Of a stretch of 64,000 nt of DNA, positions 36,770 through 45,252 are shown one piece after another. Source of the DNA: Variovorax beijingensis (GTDB taxonomy: Bacteria > Pseudomonadota > Gammaproteobacteria > Burkholderiales > Burkholderiaceae_C). The translations under genes and the position numbers were made by a program. Numbering within the stretch: position 1 is the first letter of the stretch; the number at the start of each line of letters is the position of its first letter. Below the pieces are notes generated by a model. It did no database searches, had not been told where the DNA came from, and worked only from the letters and a program-made list of their open reading frames with translations. The DNA is taken from positions 62,001 through 126,000 of the forward strand of contig NZ_RXFQ01000010.1 in the NCBI RefSeq assembly GCF_003951285.1, read 5' to 3'.

Positions 36770-37705
36770 TCAGCCCTGAAGGATGCGCAGGGCTGCAGGT
36801 GCCTGGGAGAGCAGGTCGAAGGAGGGCGTATCGAAGGCCTTGTCGCCGTCTTCGTCGGCCACGCCGGTCGCCTTCAGACCCTTGAAGTCGTGCCGCGTTC
36901 CGTCGAGCAGATGCGAGGGCACCACGTTCTGCAGCGCGGTGAACATGTTCTCCACGCGGCCGGGGTGCTTCCTGTCCCACTCGCGCAGCATTTCGCCGAC
37001 CTGCTTGCGCTGCAGGTTTTCCTGGCTGCCACAGAGCGTGCACGGAATGATCGGGAATTCGCGGTGCTGCGCCCAGCGCACCAGGTCCTTCTCGGCCACG
37101 TAGGCGAGCGGGCGGATCACGATGTGCTTGCCGTCGTCGCTCACCAGCTTGGGCGGCATGCTCTTGAGCTTGCCCGCGAAGAACATGTTGAGGAAGAAGG
37201 TCTGCAGCATGTCGTCGCGGTGGTGGCCGAGCGCGACCTTGGTGGCGCCCAGTTCGTCCGCCACCCGGTACAGGATGCCGCGGCGCAGCCGGCTGCACAG
37301 GCCGCAGGTGGTCTTGCCCTCGGGGATCACGCGCTTGACGATGCTGTAGGTGTCCTGGTTCTCGATGTGGAAGTCCACGCCGAGCTCGCTCAGGTATTCG
37401 GGCAGCACCTCTTCGGGGAAGCCGGGCTGCTTCTGGTCGAGGTTGACCGCAACGATGTCGAAGTGGATCGGCGCGCGGGCCTTGAGCTTGAGCAGGATGT
37501 CCAGCATGGCGTAGCTGTCCTTCCCGCCCGAGACGCACACCATGACTTTGTCGCCCTCTTCGATCATGTTGTAGTCGACGATGGCGCGGCCGACCTCGCG
37601 GCACAGGCGCTTTTCGAGCTTGTGCGTTTCGCGCTCGATCTTCAGGGAGTTGGTGGCGGTTGCGGCGCCGGCGACGGGCGCCTCGTCGATCCAGACGGCG
37701 TTCAT
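36770..37705 (-). CDS. ttcA: tRNA 2-thiocytidine biosynthesis protein
   Basis: 311 residues. The PP-loop VCVSGGKDSYAMLD binds ATP. Two CxxC motifs, CGLC and CTLC, ligate the iron-sulfur cluster needed to thiolate C32 of certain tRNAs. The ATG at 37705 (MNAVWIDEAP) is used; the longer frame starts at TTG. Together with miaB the window carries two tRNA thiolation enzymes. It lies 57 bp after folB on the same strand. Confidence 0.95.
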   Translation of the reverse strand: MNAVWIDEAPVAGAATATNSLKIERETHKLEKRLCREVGRAIVDYNMIEEGDKVMVCVSGGKDSYAMLDILLKLKARAPIHFDIVAVNLDQKQPGFPEEVLPEYLSELGVDFHIENQDTYSIVKRVIPEGKTTCGLCSRLRRGILYRVADELGATKVALGHHRDDMLQTFFLNMFFAGKLKSMPPKLVSDDGKHIVIRPLAYVAEKDLVRWAQHREFPIIPCTLCGSQENLQRKQVGEMLREWDRKHPGRVENMFTALQNVVPSHLLDGTRHDFKGLKATGVADEDGDKAFDTPSFDLLSQAPAALRILQG

Positions 37706-37762
37706 GGGTGGGCTGCTTCGGTCAGGCAAATCGGGGGGAGGAAGGCCCGATTTTGCCTCGGT

Positions 37763-38137
37763 TCACCATTCCCCGGCTTCCATGCGGATAGCCACCTCGC
37801 AGTCGTCGAAGATCTCGAGCTTGGCGATCTTCACCCGCACGCCGACCACGCCGGGCAGCTGCAACAGCCGCTGCGCGAGCTTGCCGATGAGGGTTTCGAG
37901 CAGGTTCACGTGCTCGGCCGTGCACTCGTCGATGATGATGCGGCGCACCTTGCGGTAGTCCAGCACGTGGAAGATGTCGTCGTCCTTCGGCATCAGCGGC
38001 TGCGCGCCCAGATGCAGTTCGGCGTCGACCTGGATCGGCTGCGGCGCCGTCTTTTCCTGGTCGAGGATGCCCAGGTTGGCGTCGAAGCGCAGCCCCTGCA
38101 GGGTGAGTGTCTGGCGGCCGATCGGGTTGGAAGGCAT
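37763..38137 (-). CDS. folB: dihydroneopterin aldolase
   Basis: 124 residues, the normal size. LTLQGLRFDANLGILDQEKTAPQPIQVDAEL and VNLLETLIGKLAQRLLQLPGVVGVRVKIAKLEI carry the active-site Glu/Lys pattern of FolB. It makes 6-hydroxymethyl-dihydropterin in folate synthesis. The adjacent upstream gene encodes a pteridine-reductase-like SDR (8-bp gap), which strengthens the pterin assignment. Confidence 0.92.
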   Translation of the reverse strand: MPSNPIGRQTLTLQGLRFDANLGILDQEKTAPQPIQVDAELHLGAQPLMPKDDDIFHVLDYRKVRRIIIDECTAEHVNLLETLIGKLAQRLLQLPGVVGVRVKIAKLEIFDDCEVAIRMEAGEW

Positions 38138-38145
38138 GGTGGGGC

Positions 38146-38931
38146 TCACATCAGCGAGAAGTCGCGTTCGAATTTCATGAGGTGCTGGCCGCCGTCCACC
38201 ACGAGCGTGGTGCCGGTGATCGAGTTGTTCTCCAGTGCGAACTTCACCGTGGCCGCCACGTCGGCCGGCGTGGAAGAGCGGCCCAGCGGCGAGAGCTTGT
38301 GCAGCTTCGAGAACCTGTCTTCGTCCAGCATGTGGCTGGGCAGCGTGAGGCCGGGCGCCACGCCCACCACCCGCACGCGCGGCGCCAGTGCCAGCGCCAG
38401 CATGGGCGTGGCGGCCTCGAGCGCGGCCTTGGAGAGCGTGTAGCTCAGGAAGTCGGGGTTGGGGTTCCAGAGCTTCTGGTCGAGCAGGTGCACCGCCGCG
38501 CCCTGCGCGCCGCGCAGCGCCAGGTGGTCGTGCAGCGCCTGCGCCAGCAGGATGGCGGCGCCGGTGTTGCTGCGCGCGTGGCGCTCCATGAGCGCGTAGC
38601 TGAAGCTCGCGGCGTCGTCGTGCTCGAAGAGCGCCGCGCTGTGGACCACGGCATCGACCCCACCGAAGTGCGCCGCCACGCGCGGCAGCAGGGCGCGGGT
38701 GGCGCCTTCGTCGAGCAGGTCGGCCTCGAACGGTGCCGAATTGCCCGACAGGGCCGCGCAATCGGCCGCCGTTTGCTCGGCCTCGGCGCGCGAGCTGCGG
38801 TAGTGCACTGCCACCTGCCAGCCCCCCGCGGCCAGCGCCAGCGCAATCTCGCGGCCCAGCCGGCGGCCGGCGCCCGTGACGAGGACGGTGCGGCGGGCTG
38901 GCGTAACAGGAGGAAGGGGCGCTGTGCTCAT
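38146..38931 (-). CDS. short-chain dehydrogenase of the FolM / pteridine reductase type
   Basis: 261 residues from the ATG at 38931. VLVTGAGRRLGREIALALAAGG has the TGxxRRxG cofactor loop that marks pteridine reductases and FolM (dihydromonapterin reductase) rather than TGxxxGxG of ordinary SDRs. Catalytic SYTLSKAAL and the VAPGLTLP segment follow. Being directly upstream of folB it likely reduces a dihydropterin with NADPH. The longer frame would need a TTG. It is divergent from the MidA-type gene with only 26 bp between starts. Confidence 0.85.
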   Translation of the reverse strand: MSTAPLPPVTPARRTVLVTGAGRRLGREIALALAAGGWQVAVHYRSSRAEAEQTAADCAALSGNSAPFEADLLDEGATRALLPRVAAHFGGVDAVVHSAALFEHDDAASFSYALMERHARSNTGAAILLAQALHDHLALRGAQGAAVHLLDQKLWNPNPDFLSYTLSKAALEAATPMLALALAPRVRVVGVAPGLTLPSHMLDEDRFSKLHKLSPLGRSSTPADVAATVKFALENNSITGTTLVVDGGQHLMKFERDFSLM

Positions 38932-38957
38932 GCGGGCAGAGAAGGGAGAATCGGCGG

Positions 38958-40073
38958 GTGACGACAAAAACGACGACAAACAGTTTACCCATCGCCCTCG
39001 ATATCCTGATTGCCCGTTCGGTGGAACGCGCGGGCGGATGGATCGGCTTCGACCGCTTCATGGCGCTGGCCCTGTATGCGCCGGGGCTGGGCTACTACGC
39101 CAACAGCTCGGCCAAGTTCGGCCACATGCCCTCTTCGGGCAGCGACTTCGTGACGGCGCCGGAGCTCACGCCCATGTTCGGGCAGGCGCTCGCAGCGCAG
39201 GTGGCCGAGGCGCTTGCGAAGACGGGCACCGACACGGTCTGGGAATTCGGCGCCGGCACGGGCGCTCTGGCCGTGCAGTTGCTGCATGCGCTCGACGAGA
39301 TCGGCCGCGGCGACGTGCGCTACCGCATCGTCGACCTGTCCGGCACCTTGCGCGAGCGCCAGCAGCAGGCGCTCGCGCGCTACATAGACCGCGTCGAGTG
39401 GCTTGGCGAACTGCCCGAGGCGATGCAGGGCGTGGTGGTCGGCAACGAGGTGCTCGACGCGATGCCGGTGCAGCTGCTGGCGCGCGTGGGCGGCCAGTGG
39501 TTCGAGCGCGGCGTGGTGCGCAATGCGCGCGCCGACGGCTGGGCCTGGGCCGACCGCGAGACCGCGCTGCGGCCGCCGTTCGAGGTGCCCGGCGAGCACG
39601 ACTACCTGACCGAAATCCATCCGCAGGCCGAGGCCTTCGTCGCGACCCTGGCGGACCGCCTGAAGAGCGGAGCGGCCTTCTTCATCGACTATGGTTTTCC
39701 GGAGCGCGAGTACTACCACCCGCAGCGCCACATGGGCACGGTGATGTGCCACCGCGCGCACCAGGCCGACGGCGATCCGCTGTCGGATGTGGGCTACAAG
39801 GACATCACGGCGCACGTCAATTTCACAGGCATCGCGCTCGCGGGACAGGAGGCCGGGCTCGAGGTGCTGGGCTACACCAGCCAGGCGCGCTTTCTGCTGA
39901 ACTGCGGGCTGCTCGAACGGATGGGGCAGGGCAGCACGGCCGAGAGAGGCATGGCGGCTCGGCTCGTTCATGAGCATGAGATGGGGGAGCTGTTCAAGGT
40001 GGTGGGGTTCGCGGTGGGCGAGGGGTGGGAGGCGATGGGGTTTGCTGAAGGGGATCGGAGTCATACGCTTTGA
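38958..40073 (+). CDS. MidA/NDUFAF7-type SAM-dependent methyltransferase
   Basis: 371 residues from a GTG at 38958, with GAAGGGAG about 10 nt upstream. FMALALYAPGLGYYANSSAKFG, GSDFVTAPELTPMFGQALA, VWEFGAGTGALAVQLL (SAM motif I), VVVGNEVLDAMPVQLL and FIDYGFPEREYYHPQRHMGTVMCH are the signatures of the DUF185/MidA family. The mitochondrial homologue methylates a complex I subunit; the bacterial target is not known. A GC-rich hairpin lies in the gap before the next gene. Confidence 0.9.
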   Translation: MTTKTTTNSLPIALDILIARSVERAGGWIGFDRFMALALYAPGLGYYANSSAKFGHMPSSGSDFVTAPELTPMFGQALAAQVAEALAKTGTDTVWEFGAGTGALAVQLLHALDEIGRGDVRYRIVDLSGTLRERQQQALARYIDRVEWLGELPEAMQGVVVGNEVLDAMPVQLLARVGGQWFERGVVRNARADGWAWADRETALRPPFEVPGEHDYLTEIHPQAEAFVATLADRLKSGAAFFIDYGFPEREYYHPQRHMGTVMCHRAHQADGDPLSDVGYKDITAHVNFTGIALAGQEAGLEVLGYTSQARFLLNCGLLERMGQGSTAERGMAARLVHEHEMGELFKVVGFAVGEGWEAMGFAEGDRSHTL

Positions 40074-40095
40074 CCCTTTGGTTTGTTTGTTTTCC

Positions 40096-40119
40096 GGGGC
40101 CGGGGCGAGACCCGGCCCC
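40096..40119. repeat. perfect GC-rich hairpin downstream of the MidA-type gene
   Basis: GGGGCCGGG and CCCGGCCCC form a 9-bp stem around GCGAGA. Neither side has a T-run, so it is not a classic rho-independent terminator; it may stabilise the 3' end of the upstream mRNA. Confidence 0.6.
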
Positions 40120-40159
40120 CGCCCCCCAAAAAAACCATAAGCAACCAACAAAGATGTCG

Positions 40160-40188
40160 TTGAGAACCCCCTCACTAAAACCTACATT
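40160..40188 (+). promoter_or_regulatory. candidate promoter of the TauD-like gene (leaderless)
   Basis: TTGAGA (40160-40165) and TACATT (40183-40188) are 17 bp apart. The -10 ends 6 nt before the ATG at 40195, so transcription would start at or next to the A of the start codon. No ribosome site is visible, which agrees with a leaderless mRNA. Confidence 0.5.
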
Positions 40189-40194
40189 GGCGAA

Positions 40195-41058
40195 ATGACC
40201 GCCCCCCAGCACTTCGAAGTGCGTCCCTTCAACGCCCCCGTGGGCGCAGAAATCGTCGGCCTCGACATCTCGAAGCCCATCAACGACGAAGATTTCGCTC
40301 GCATCCACCGCGCCCACCTGGACCACCACGTGCTGGTGTTCCGCAACCAGCAGATCACCCCGGCAGAGCACATCGAATTCAGCCGCCGCTTCGGCCCGCT
40401 CGAGATCCATGTGCTGCACCAGTTCCACCTGAAGAACCATCCCGAGATCCTGATCGTCTCCAACATCAAGGAGAACGGCGAGCCCATCGGCCTGGGCGAT
40501 GCGGGGGTCTACTGGCATTCGGACATCTCGTACAAGCCCCAGCCCAGCCTGGGCTCGCTGCTGCATGCGCAGGAGTTGCCGAGCGAAGGCGGCGACACGC
40601 TCTTTGCCGACCAGCACCTTGCGTGGGAAACGCTCTCCCCCGAGCTGCAGCAGCGCATCCTGCCGCTCAAGGCCGAGCACAGCTACCTCGCCAAGTACGA
40701 CGAGCTGCGCGCGAAGAATCCGTGGCGGCCCAAGCTCTCGCAGGAACAGATCGACCAGGTCGCGCCTGCCGTTCAGCCGGTGGTGCGCACGCACCCCGAG
40801 ACCGGCCGCAAGGCGCTGTTCGTCAGCGAGCATTTCACGACGCGCATCGTCGGCCTGCCGCAGCAGGAAAGCGATGCGCTGCTGGCCGAGCTGTTCGCGC
40901 ACAGCGTGAAGCCGCAGTTCGTTTATCGCCATCAATGGGCGCCGCACGACCTCGTGTTCTGGGACAACCGCTCGCTGATGCACCTGGCGGCGGGCACGCC
41001 CGACCACCTGCGGCGCCGCCTGAACCGCACCACCATCGTGGGCGACACGCCCTTCTGA
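40195..41058 (+). CDS. TauD/TfdA-family alpha-ketoglutarate-dependent dioxygenase
   Basis: 287 residues. Fe(II) ligands are visible as GVYWHSDISY (His and Asp of HxD) and the distal His in WDNRSLMHLAAG; the 2-oxoglutarate-binding Arg lies in LRRRLNRTTIVG. The family hydroxylates taurine, alkyl sulfates, 2,4-D and many carboxylates; nothing nearby (no sulfonate transporter) fixes the substrate. It stands alone, with its own promoter, converging on the DUF5329 gene. Confidence 0.9.
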   Translation: MTAPQHFEVRPFNAPVGAEIVGLDISKPINDEDFARIHRAHLDHHVLVFRNQQITPAEHIEFSRRFGPLEIHVLHQFHLKNHPEILIVSNIKENGEPIGLGDAGVYWHSDISYKPQPSLGSLLHAQELPSEGGDTLFADQHLAWETLSPELQQRILPLKAEHSYLAKYDELRAKNPWRPKLSQEQIDQVAPAVQPVVRTHPETGRKALFVSEHFTTRIVGLPQQESDALLAELFAHSVKPQFVYRHQWAPHDLVFWDNRSLMHLAAGTPDHLRRRLNRTTIVGDTPF

Positions 41059-41084
41059 CTCTTTTAGCGCCGATGCGGCCGGGC

Positions 41085-41483
41085 TCAACCGGCGCCGGGC
41101 TTGCCGCCGCCGCCCTGGCGCAGCGCGCGCAATTCGGCGTTGAGGAATTCGTTGGCGTCCCGCATCGAGCCGTTGGGCATCTTGACCTTGTAGGCCTTGC
41201 CCGTCACCTCCGAGCGGGAGGCGCAGCGGTCGATGAAGTCTTCCGCCGTGGCGATGTCGTCTTTGAAGTGGTCGAACTTGGCCTGCATGTGCTTGGCGGC
41301 GTCGGCGGCGTTGTGTTCATTGCCGTTGCGCATGAAGGTCATCGTCGTCATCTTCGAGACGCGCAGGATCAGCGTGTCGATCAGCTTTTGCTCCGACGCG
41401 GAAGGGGTGGCCTGGGCCACTGCGGCCGCAAGGCCGAGCACAAGCGCCACCAGGGCGCGACGCGGAAGTTGAAATGAAGCCAT
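41085..41483 (-). CDS. DUF5329-type exported protein
   Basis: 132 residues. The ATG at 41483 gives MASFQLPRRALVALVLGLAAAVAQA, a Sec signal peptide. The mature part (SEQKLIDTLILRVSKMTTMTFMRNGNEHNAADAAKHMQAKFDHF) has the EHNAADAA pattern of DUF5329 proteins, periplasmic helical proteins of unknown role. A Gly-rich tail follows. It is divergent from the HisN-like gene (106 bp between starts). Confidence 0.85.
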   Translation of the reverse strand: MASFQLPRRALVALVLGLAAAVAQATPSASEQKLIDTLILRVSKMTTMTFMRNGNEHNAADAAKHMQAKFDHFKDDIATAEDFIDRCASRSEVTGKAYKVKMPNGSMRDANEFLNAELRALRQGGGGKPGAG

Positions 41484-41589
41484 GCGGTCGATGCGGCAAT
41501 TTTCGGACCATGCTAGAGCGGTGGCCCCACGCGTGTCAAACCGGGCCCGGCTCGGGTCTAATCGCAGGTTTTGGCACGCTTGGTTTCCC

Positions 41590-42372
41590 ATGAGCTCTTC
41601 CGCCCCCGATCTGCTGTCGATTGCGCACTCCCTGGCCGATGCCGCCGCCGCGCAGTCGATGCGCCATTTCCGCACGCCGCTGGACATCATCACCAAGGCC
41701 GACGAGAGCCCCGTGACGCTGGCGGACCGCGCCGCCGAGACGGCCATGCGCGAGATCCTTGCCGTGCGCGCCGCGGCGGACGGCATCTTCGGCGAGGAGC
41801 ACGGCCTCGAGCGGCTCGACGCCGAGCGCGTCTGGGTGCTCGACCCGATCGACGGCACGCGCAGCTTCATCACCGGATCGCCGCTCTGGGGCACGCTGAT
41901 CGGCGTGCTGCAGGGCTCGCGCGTGGTGCTGGGCATGATCGACATGCCGGTGCTCAAGGAGCGCTGGATCGGCCAGGCCGGCCGGGGCGCCACGCGTGAT
42001 GGCCAGCCGGTGCATGCGAGCAGCTGTACCGACGTGGCCAAAGCGCGCATCGTCACCACCTCGCCCGACATCTTCGCGCCCGCCGACTGGCAGGCCTTCG
42101 ACCGGCTGAGCAGACAGTGCGCGATGCGGCGCTTCGGCGGCGACTGCTACGGCTATGCCCAGTTGGCGGGCGGCACCATCGACCTCGTGGTGGAAACCGG
42201 CCTGCAGCCCTACGACTACCTGGGCCCGGCCGGCGTGATCGAGGCCGCGGGCGGCGTCATCACCGACTGGCAGGGCCGGCCGCTGGGCCTCGAGTCCGAT
42301 GGCCGGGTGATCGCCGCGGCCACGCCCGAGCTCCACAGGCAGGCAATGGCCATCCTCGCGACCCAGGCTTGA
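41590..42372 (+). CDS. inositol monophosphatase family, histidinol-phosphatase (HisN)-like
   Basis: 260 residues. Metal ligands appear as Glu of FGEEHG and the DPIDGTRSFITGSPLWGTLIG motif, with the late Asp in YDYLGPAGVIEAAGG. The RSFITG segment resembles plant/actinobacterial HisN-type histidinol-phosphate phosphatases more than SuhB, so that is the favoured activity, but inositol or sugar phosphates remain possible. The his operon is not nearby. A 64-residue membrane protein follows 19 bp downstream. Confidence 0.82.
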   Translation: MSSSAPDLLSIAHSLADAAAAQSMRHFRTPLDIITKADESPVTLADRAAETAMREILAVRAAADGIFGEEHGLERLDAERVWVLDPIDGTRSFITGSPLWGTLIGVLQGSRVVLGMIDMPVLKERWIGQAGRGATRDGQPVHASSCTDVAKARIVTTSPDIFAPADWQAFDRLSRQCAMRRFGGDCYGYAQLAGGTIDLVVETGLQPYDYLGPAGVIEAAGGVITDWQGRPLGLESDGRVIAAATPELHRQAMAILATQA

Positions 42373-42391
42373 ACCGGCCTAGACTGTTCCC

Positions 42392-42586
42392 ATGATCCGC
42401 TGGCTGATCGTCGTCGTCCTTGCCCTGGTGCTCATGAGCGGCCTCACGGCCTGGCTGCGCCGGTTCGGCTTCGGGCGGCTGCCGGGCGATTTCGAATTCC
42501 GCGCCTTCGGCCGCGAATGGCAGCTGCCGATCTCGAGCACGCTGGTGCTCAGCATGATCGCGGCCCTGGTGGCGCGCTTCGTCTAG
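42392..42586 (+). CDS. DUF2905 small membrane protein
   Basis: 64 residues. Two hydrophobic helices (IRWLIVVVLALVLMSGLTAWL and ISSTLVLSMIAALVARFV) flank the conserved FGRLPGDFEF segment of the DUF2905 family. Function unknown. It sits between the HisN-like and ROK genes on the same strand. Confidence 0.88.
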   Translation: MIRWLIVVVLALVLMSGLTAWLRRFGFGRLPGDFEFRAFGREWQLPISSTLVLSMIAALVARFV

Positions 42587-42629
42587 CGCCGTTGATGAAC
42601 CCAGAGACCCCAGAGAGAAGAACCACGCG

Positions 42630-43556
42630 ATGAGAGCCTGCGTTGACATCGGCGGCACCAAGGTGGCCGTGAGCCTTTCCCCTTCGAGCGATGCGCCGCT
42701 GCTCGGCCGCCGCAGCGAGCCGACGGCCAAGACCGGCGACAACGACGCCGTGGCGGTGCAGATCATGCGGATGATCGACGAGGTCTGCGCCGAACAGGGC
42801 ATCGCGCCGGCCGACATCGACCGCGTGGGCGTCTCGTCCACCGGCCCCTTCGAGCTGCGCGACGGCATGGTGGAGCTGGCCACGCCCAATATCTGCGGCG
42901 GCATTGCCGGACCGGCGCGCGGCCTGCCCAACAACTGGATGACGGCGATCATCGAAGCCCCGCTGGCCCGGCGCTTCAGCCGCGTGCGGGTCGAGAACGA
43001 CGCCGTGGCCGCGCTCGAGGCCGAGCGCCACTGGGGCGCGCTGCAGGGCATGGACCACTGCGCCTACGTCACCTGGAGCACCGGCGTGGGCGTGGGCCTG
43101 TGCGTGGACGGCCGCGCGCTGCGCGGCAAGAACGGCAATGCCGGCCATGCGGGCCACAGCTTCGTGGCAGACGACGCCAGCGGCGCGCTCTGCGGCTGCG
43201 GCAACCTCGGCGACGTGGAGGCGCTGGTGGCGGGCAACTCGATCGCGCGCCGCTTCGGGCAGCCCGCGCCCGACCTGTTCGCGGCCGCCTCGGGCGGTGA
43301 ACCGCATGCCATCGAGATCGTCGATGCCTTGTGCCGCGTCATGGGCCGGATGATCTACAACCTGGTTGCCACGCTCGACCTCCAGCGCATCAGCCTGGGC
43401 GGCAGCGTGTTCTGGCACCACCGCGACTTTCTGCTGCCGCGCCTGCAGGCGCAGGTCGACGGCAAGCTCAAGCCGCTCACGCGCGGCGTGCTGCTGGTGC
43501 CCGCGGGGCTCGGAGAAAAGGTCGGCGACTACGCCGCCCTGGCACTGCTCGACTGA
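42630..43556 (+). CDS. ROK-family sugar kinase-like protein with atypical metal/sugar motifs
   Basis: 308 residues. The N-terminal CVDIGGTKVAV phosphate loop and catalytic Asp in RVENDAVAALEAE are intact. The usual ExGH substrate motif reads NAGH-AGH, lacking the Glu, and the zinc motif CxCGxxGCxE reads CGCGNLGDVE, with Asp replacing the third Cys. It is therefore an unusual ROK member whose sugar specificity, or even kinase activity, is uncertain. GAGAGAAG precedes the ATG. Its end overlaps the convergent MocR gene by about 28 bp. Confidence 0.85.
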   Translation: MRACVDIGGTKVAVSLSPSSDAPLLGRRSEPTAKTGDNDAVAVQIMRMIDEVCAEQGIAPADIDRVGVSSTGPFELRDGMVELATPNICGGIAGPARGLPNNWMTAIIEAPLARRFSRVRVENDAVAALEAERHWGALQGMDHCAYVTWSTGVGVGLCVDGRALRGKNGNAGHAGHSFVADDASGALCGCGNLGDVEALVAGNSIARRFGQPAPDLFAAASGGEPHAIEIVDALCRVMGRMIYNLVATLDLQRISLGGSVFWHHRDFLLPRLQAQVDGKLKPLTRGVLLVPAGLGEKVGDYAALALLD

Positions 43557-45079
43557 CTCCGGCGCGCCTGGGGCGGCTGGATGGGAGCCGGGGGCGACAT
43601 CGGCCGAACGGGCAGCTGCGCCGCAGCCGCGCCGGCGCCGCGGCTCATCAGCGTCTCGATGATCTGGCCCAGGCGGCGCAGGCCCGTGTCGACCGCCTCG
43701 CCATACGGCCAGCCGCAGTTGATGCGCAGGTAGTGATCGAAGCGCGAGGAGTTGGAGAACAGCGTGCCGGGCGCCACCACGATCCGCTCCGCGAGCGCCG
43801 CATCGAAGACCCGCGACGACGACAGGCGCCCGGGCAGCTCGACCCACAGCTGCAGCCCGCCGGGCGGCAGGTTGATGCGCGTGCCGGCCGGAAAGTAGCC
43901 GGCGATGGCATCGGCAGTCTGCTCGCGCTGCGTCTTCAGGCAGCCGCGCAGATGGCGCAGATGGCGGTCGTAGGCGCCGGTGGCCATGAACAGGCCGGCC
44001 CCGCTTTGCGAGAGGCCTTCGTTGTTGCGGGTCTGCGCGTACTTGAGCATTTCCACCCGCGCGTGCCAGCGTCCGGCCGCGATCCAGCCCAGGCGCAGGC
44101 CGGGCGCGAGGATCTTGTGCAGCGAGGCGCAATGGATCACGTTGCCGCCGGCATCCCAGGACTTGAGCGCGCGCGGCGGTGTCGGGGCGTCGACGAGCTC
44201 GCTGTAGGTGTCGTCCTCGATCAGCGGAATCTCGTGCCGCTCGCACAGCTGCGCGAGCCGCGCCTTGTGGGTATCGGGCATCACGCTGCCCAGCGGGTTC
44301 TGCAGGTGCGGCACCACCACCACGGCCTTGATGTTGTCGTAGGTGCGGATCGCGAGCTCCAGCGCTTCGATCGAGAGGCCGGTCTGCGGGCTGGTCGGGA
44401 TCTCCAGCGCGCGCATGCCCAGGCTCTCGAGCACCTGCAGCAGGCCGTAGAAGGTGGGCGACTCCACCGCCACCGTGTCGCCCGGCTGCGCCACGGCACG
44501 CAGCGCGAGGTTGAGCGCCTCGATGCAGCCGTTGGTGACCAGGATGTCTTCCGGCGAGATCGCCATGCCCACGCGCAGGCTGCGCTGCGCGAGCACCTCC
44601 CGGAACTGGCGGTGGCCCTTGAGCGGCGCCGCGACCGTCAGCATGTCGGGCTGCTGGCGCAGCATGCGCGTCATCGCATTGCGCAGGGCCTCAGCGGGAT
44701 ACAGCTCGGGTGCGCCGCGCGCGATGGAAAAGTTGAGCTTCTCGGGGAGCTGCCGGCGGCGCGCCACGAAGTCCGACACCTTGGCGTGAATGCCCACGTA
44801 CTGCGCCGGGTCGGGCGGCACGCCGGCCGGGGGCTCCTCCATCGGCGCGATGGCGAGGCGCCGCGGCCGGCGCACGAAGTAGCCCGAGCGGTCGCGCGCC
44901 TCGACCCAGCCGTCGCTTTCCATCGTGCGGCACAGCTGCAGCGCGGTCGACAGGCTGATGCCGTGCAGGCGCATGAGGCTGCGCAGCGAAGGCAGCTTGT
45001 CGCCCTGCTTGAGCGAGCCGGTGTGGATCGCGTCCACGTAGTGCGCTGCGAGCTGGCGGTAGAGCGGTAGCGAGTCCAT
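43529..45079 (-). CDS. MocR-type GntR/aminotransferase-like transcription regulator
   Basis: 516 residues from the ATG at 45079 with GGGGGAG upstream. N-terminal GntR winged helix (YRQLAAHYVDAIHTGSLKQGDKLPSLRSLMRLHGISLSTALQL), then a type I aminotransferase-like domain with VTNGCIEALNLAL, VVPHLQNPLGSV and the PLP lysine in CASLHKILAPGLRLGW. MocR proteins sense PLP or amino compounds and often control the neighbouring gene. Its coding end overlaps the ROK gene. Divergent from the 112-residue gene; the gap holds two AACAGATGC direct repeats. Confidence 0.9.
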   Translation of the reverse strand: MDSLPLYRQLAAHYVDAIHTGSLKQGDKLPSLRSLMRLHGISLSTALQLCRTMESDGWVEARDRSGYFVRRPRRLAIAPMEEPPAGVPPDPAQYVGIHAKVSDFVARRRQLPEKLNFSIARGAPELYPAEALRNAMTRMLRQQPDMLTVAAPLKGHRQFREVLAQRSLRVGMAISPEDILVTNGCIEALNLALRAVAQPGDTVAVESPTFYGLLQVLESLGMRALEIPTSPQTGLSIEALELAIRTYDNIKAVVVVPHLQNPLGSVMPDTHKARLAQLCERHEIPLIEDDTYSELVDAPTPPRALKSWDAGGNVIHCASLHKILAPGLRLGWIAAGRWHARVEMLKYAQTRNNEGLSQSGAGLFMATGAYDRHLRHLRGCLKTQREQTADAIAGYFPAGTRINLPPGGLQLWVELPGRLSSSRVFDAALAERIVVAPGTLFSNSSRFDHYLRINCGWPYGEAVDTGLRRLGQIIETLMSRGAGAAAAQLPVRPMSPPAPIQPPQARRSQSSSARAA

Positions 45080-45111
45080 GGCGTCGATGCTCCCCCTATC
45101 GCGCATCCGAA

Positions 45112-45151
45112 AACAGATGCAGTTGCAAAGGAAAACGACCATAACAGATGC
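45112..45151. promoter_or_regulatory. direct repeats, likely MocR operator
   Basis: AACAGATGC occurs at 45112-45120 and 45143-45151, 31 bp apart or about three helical turns, between the divergent MocR gene and the 112-residue gene. Tandem direct repeats are typical of MocR/PdxR-type operators. The assignment is inference. Confidence 0.5.
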
Positions 45152-45252
45152 GCCGCGGCAGCCACTGTTGCGGTGCGAATCGCCTGGGCGTGTGCCTGTT
45201 TTCCGGGCGCCCGAATTCCTACGATGAGCGCACCCACTCCATAAGGCGCGCC

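Noticed and set aside
38917..38931. Third copy of the mini-ORF leader at the SDR start (GGCGCTGTGCTCAT)
   Set aside because: Only 14 nt match, they code for the SDR's own first residues MSTAP, and the GGTGCACC half and downstream start overlap are missing.
40096..40119. Rho-independent terminator after the MidA-type gene
   Set aside because: The stem is perfect but no T-run follows on either strand; kept only as a hairpin repeat.
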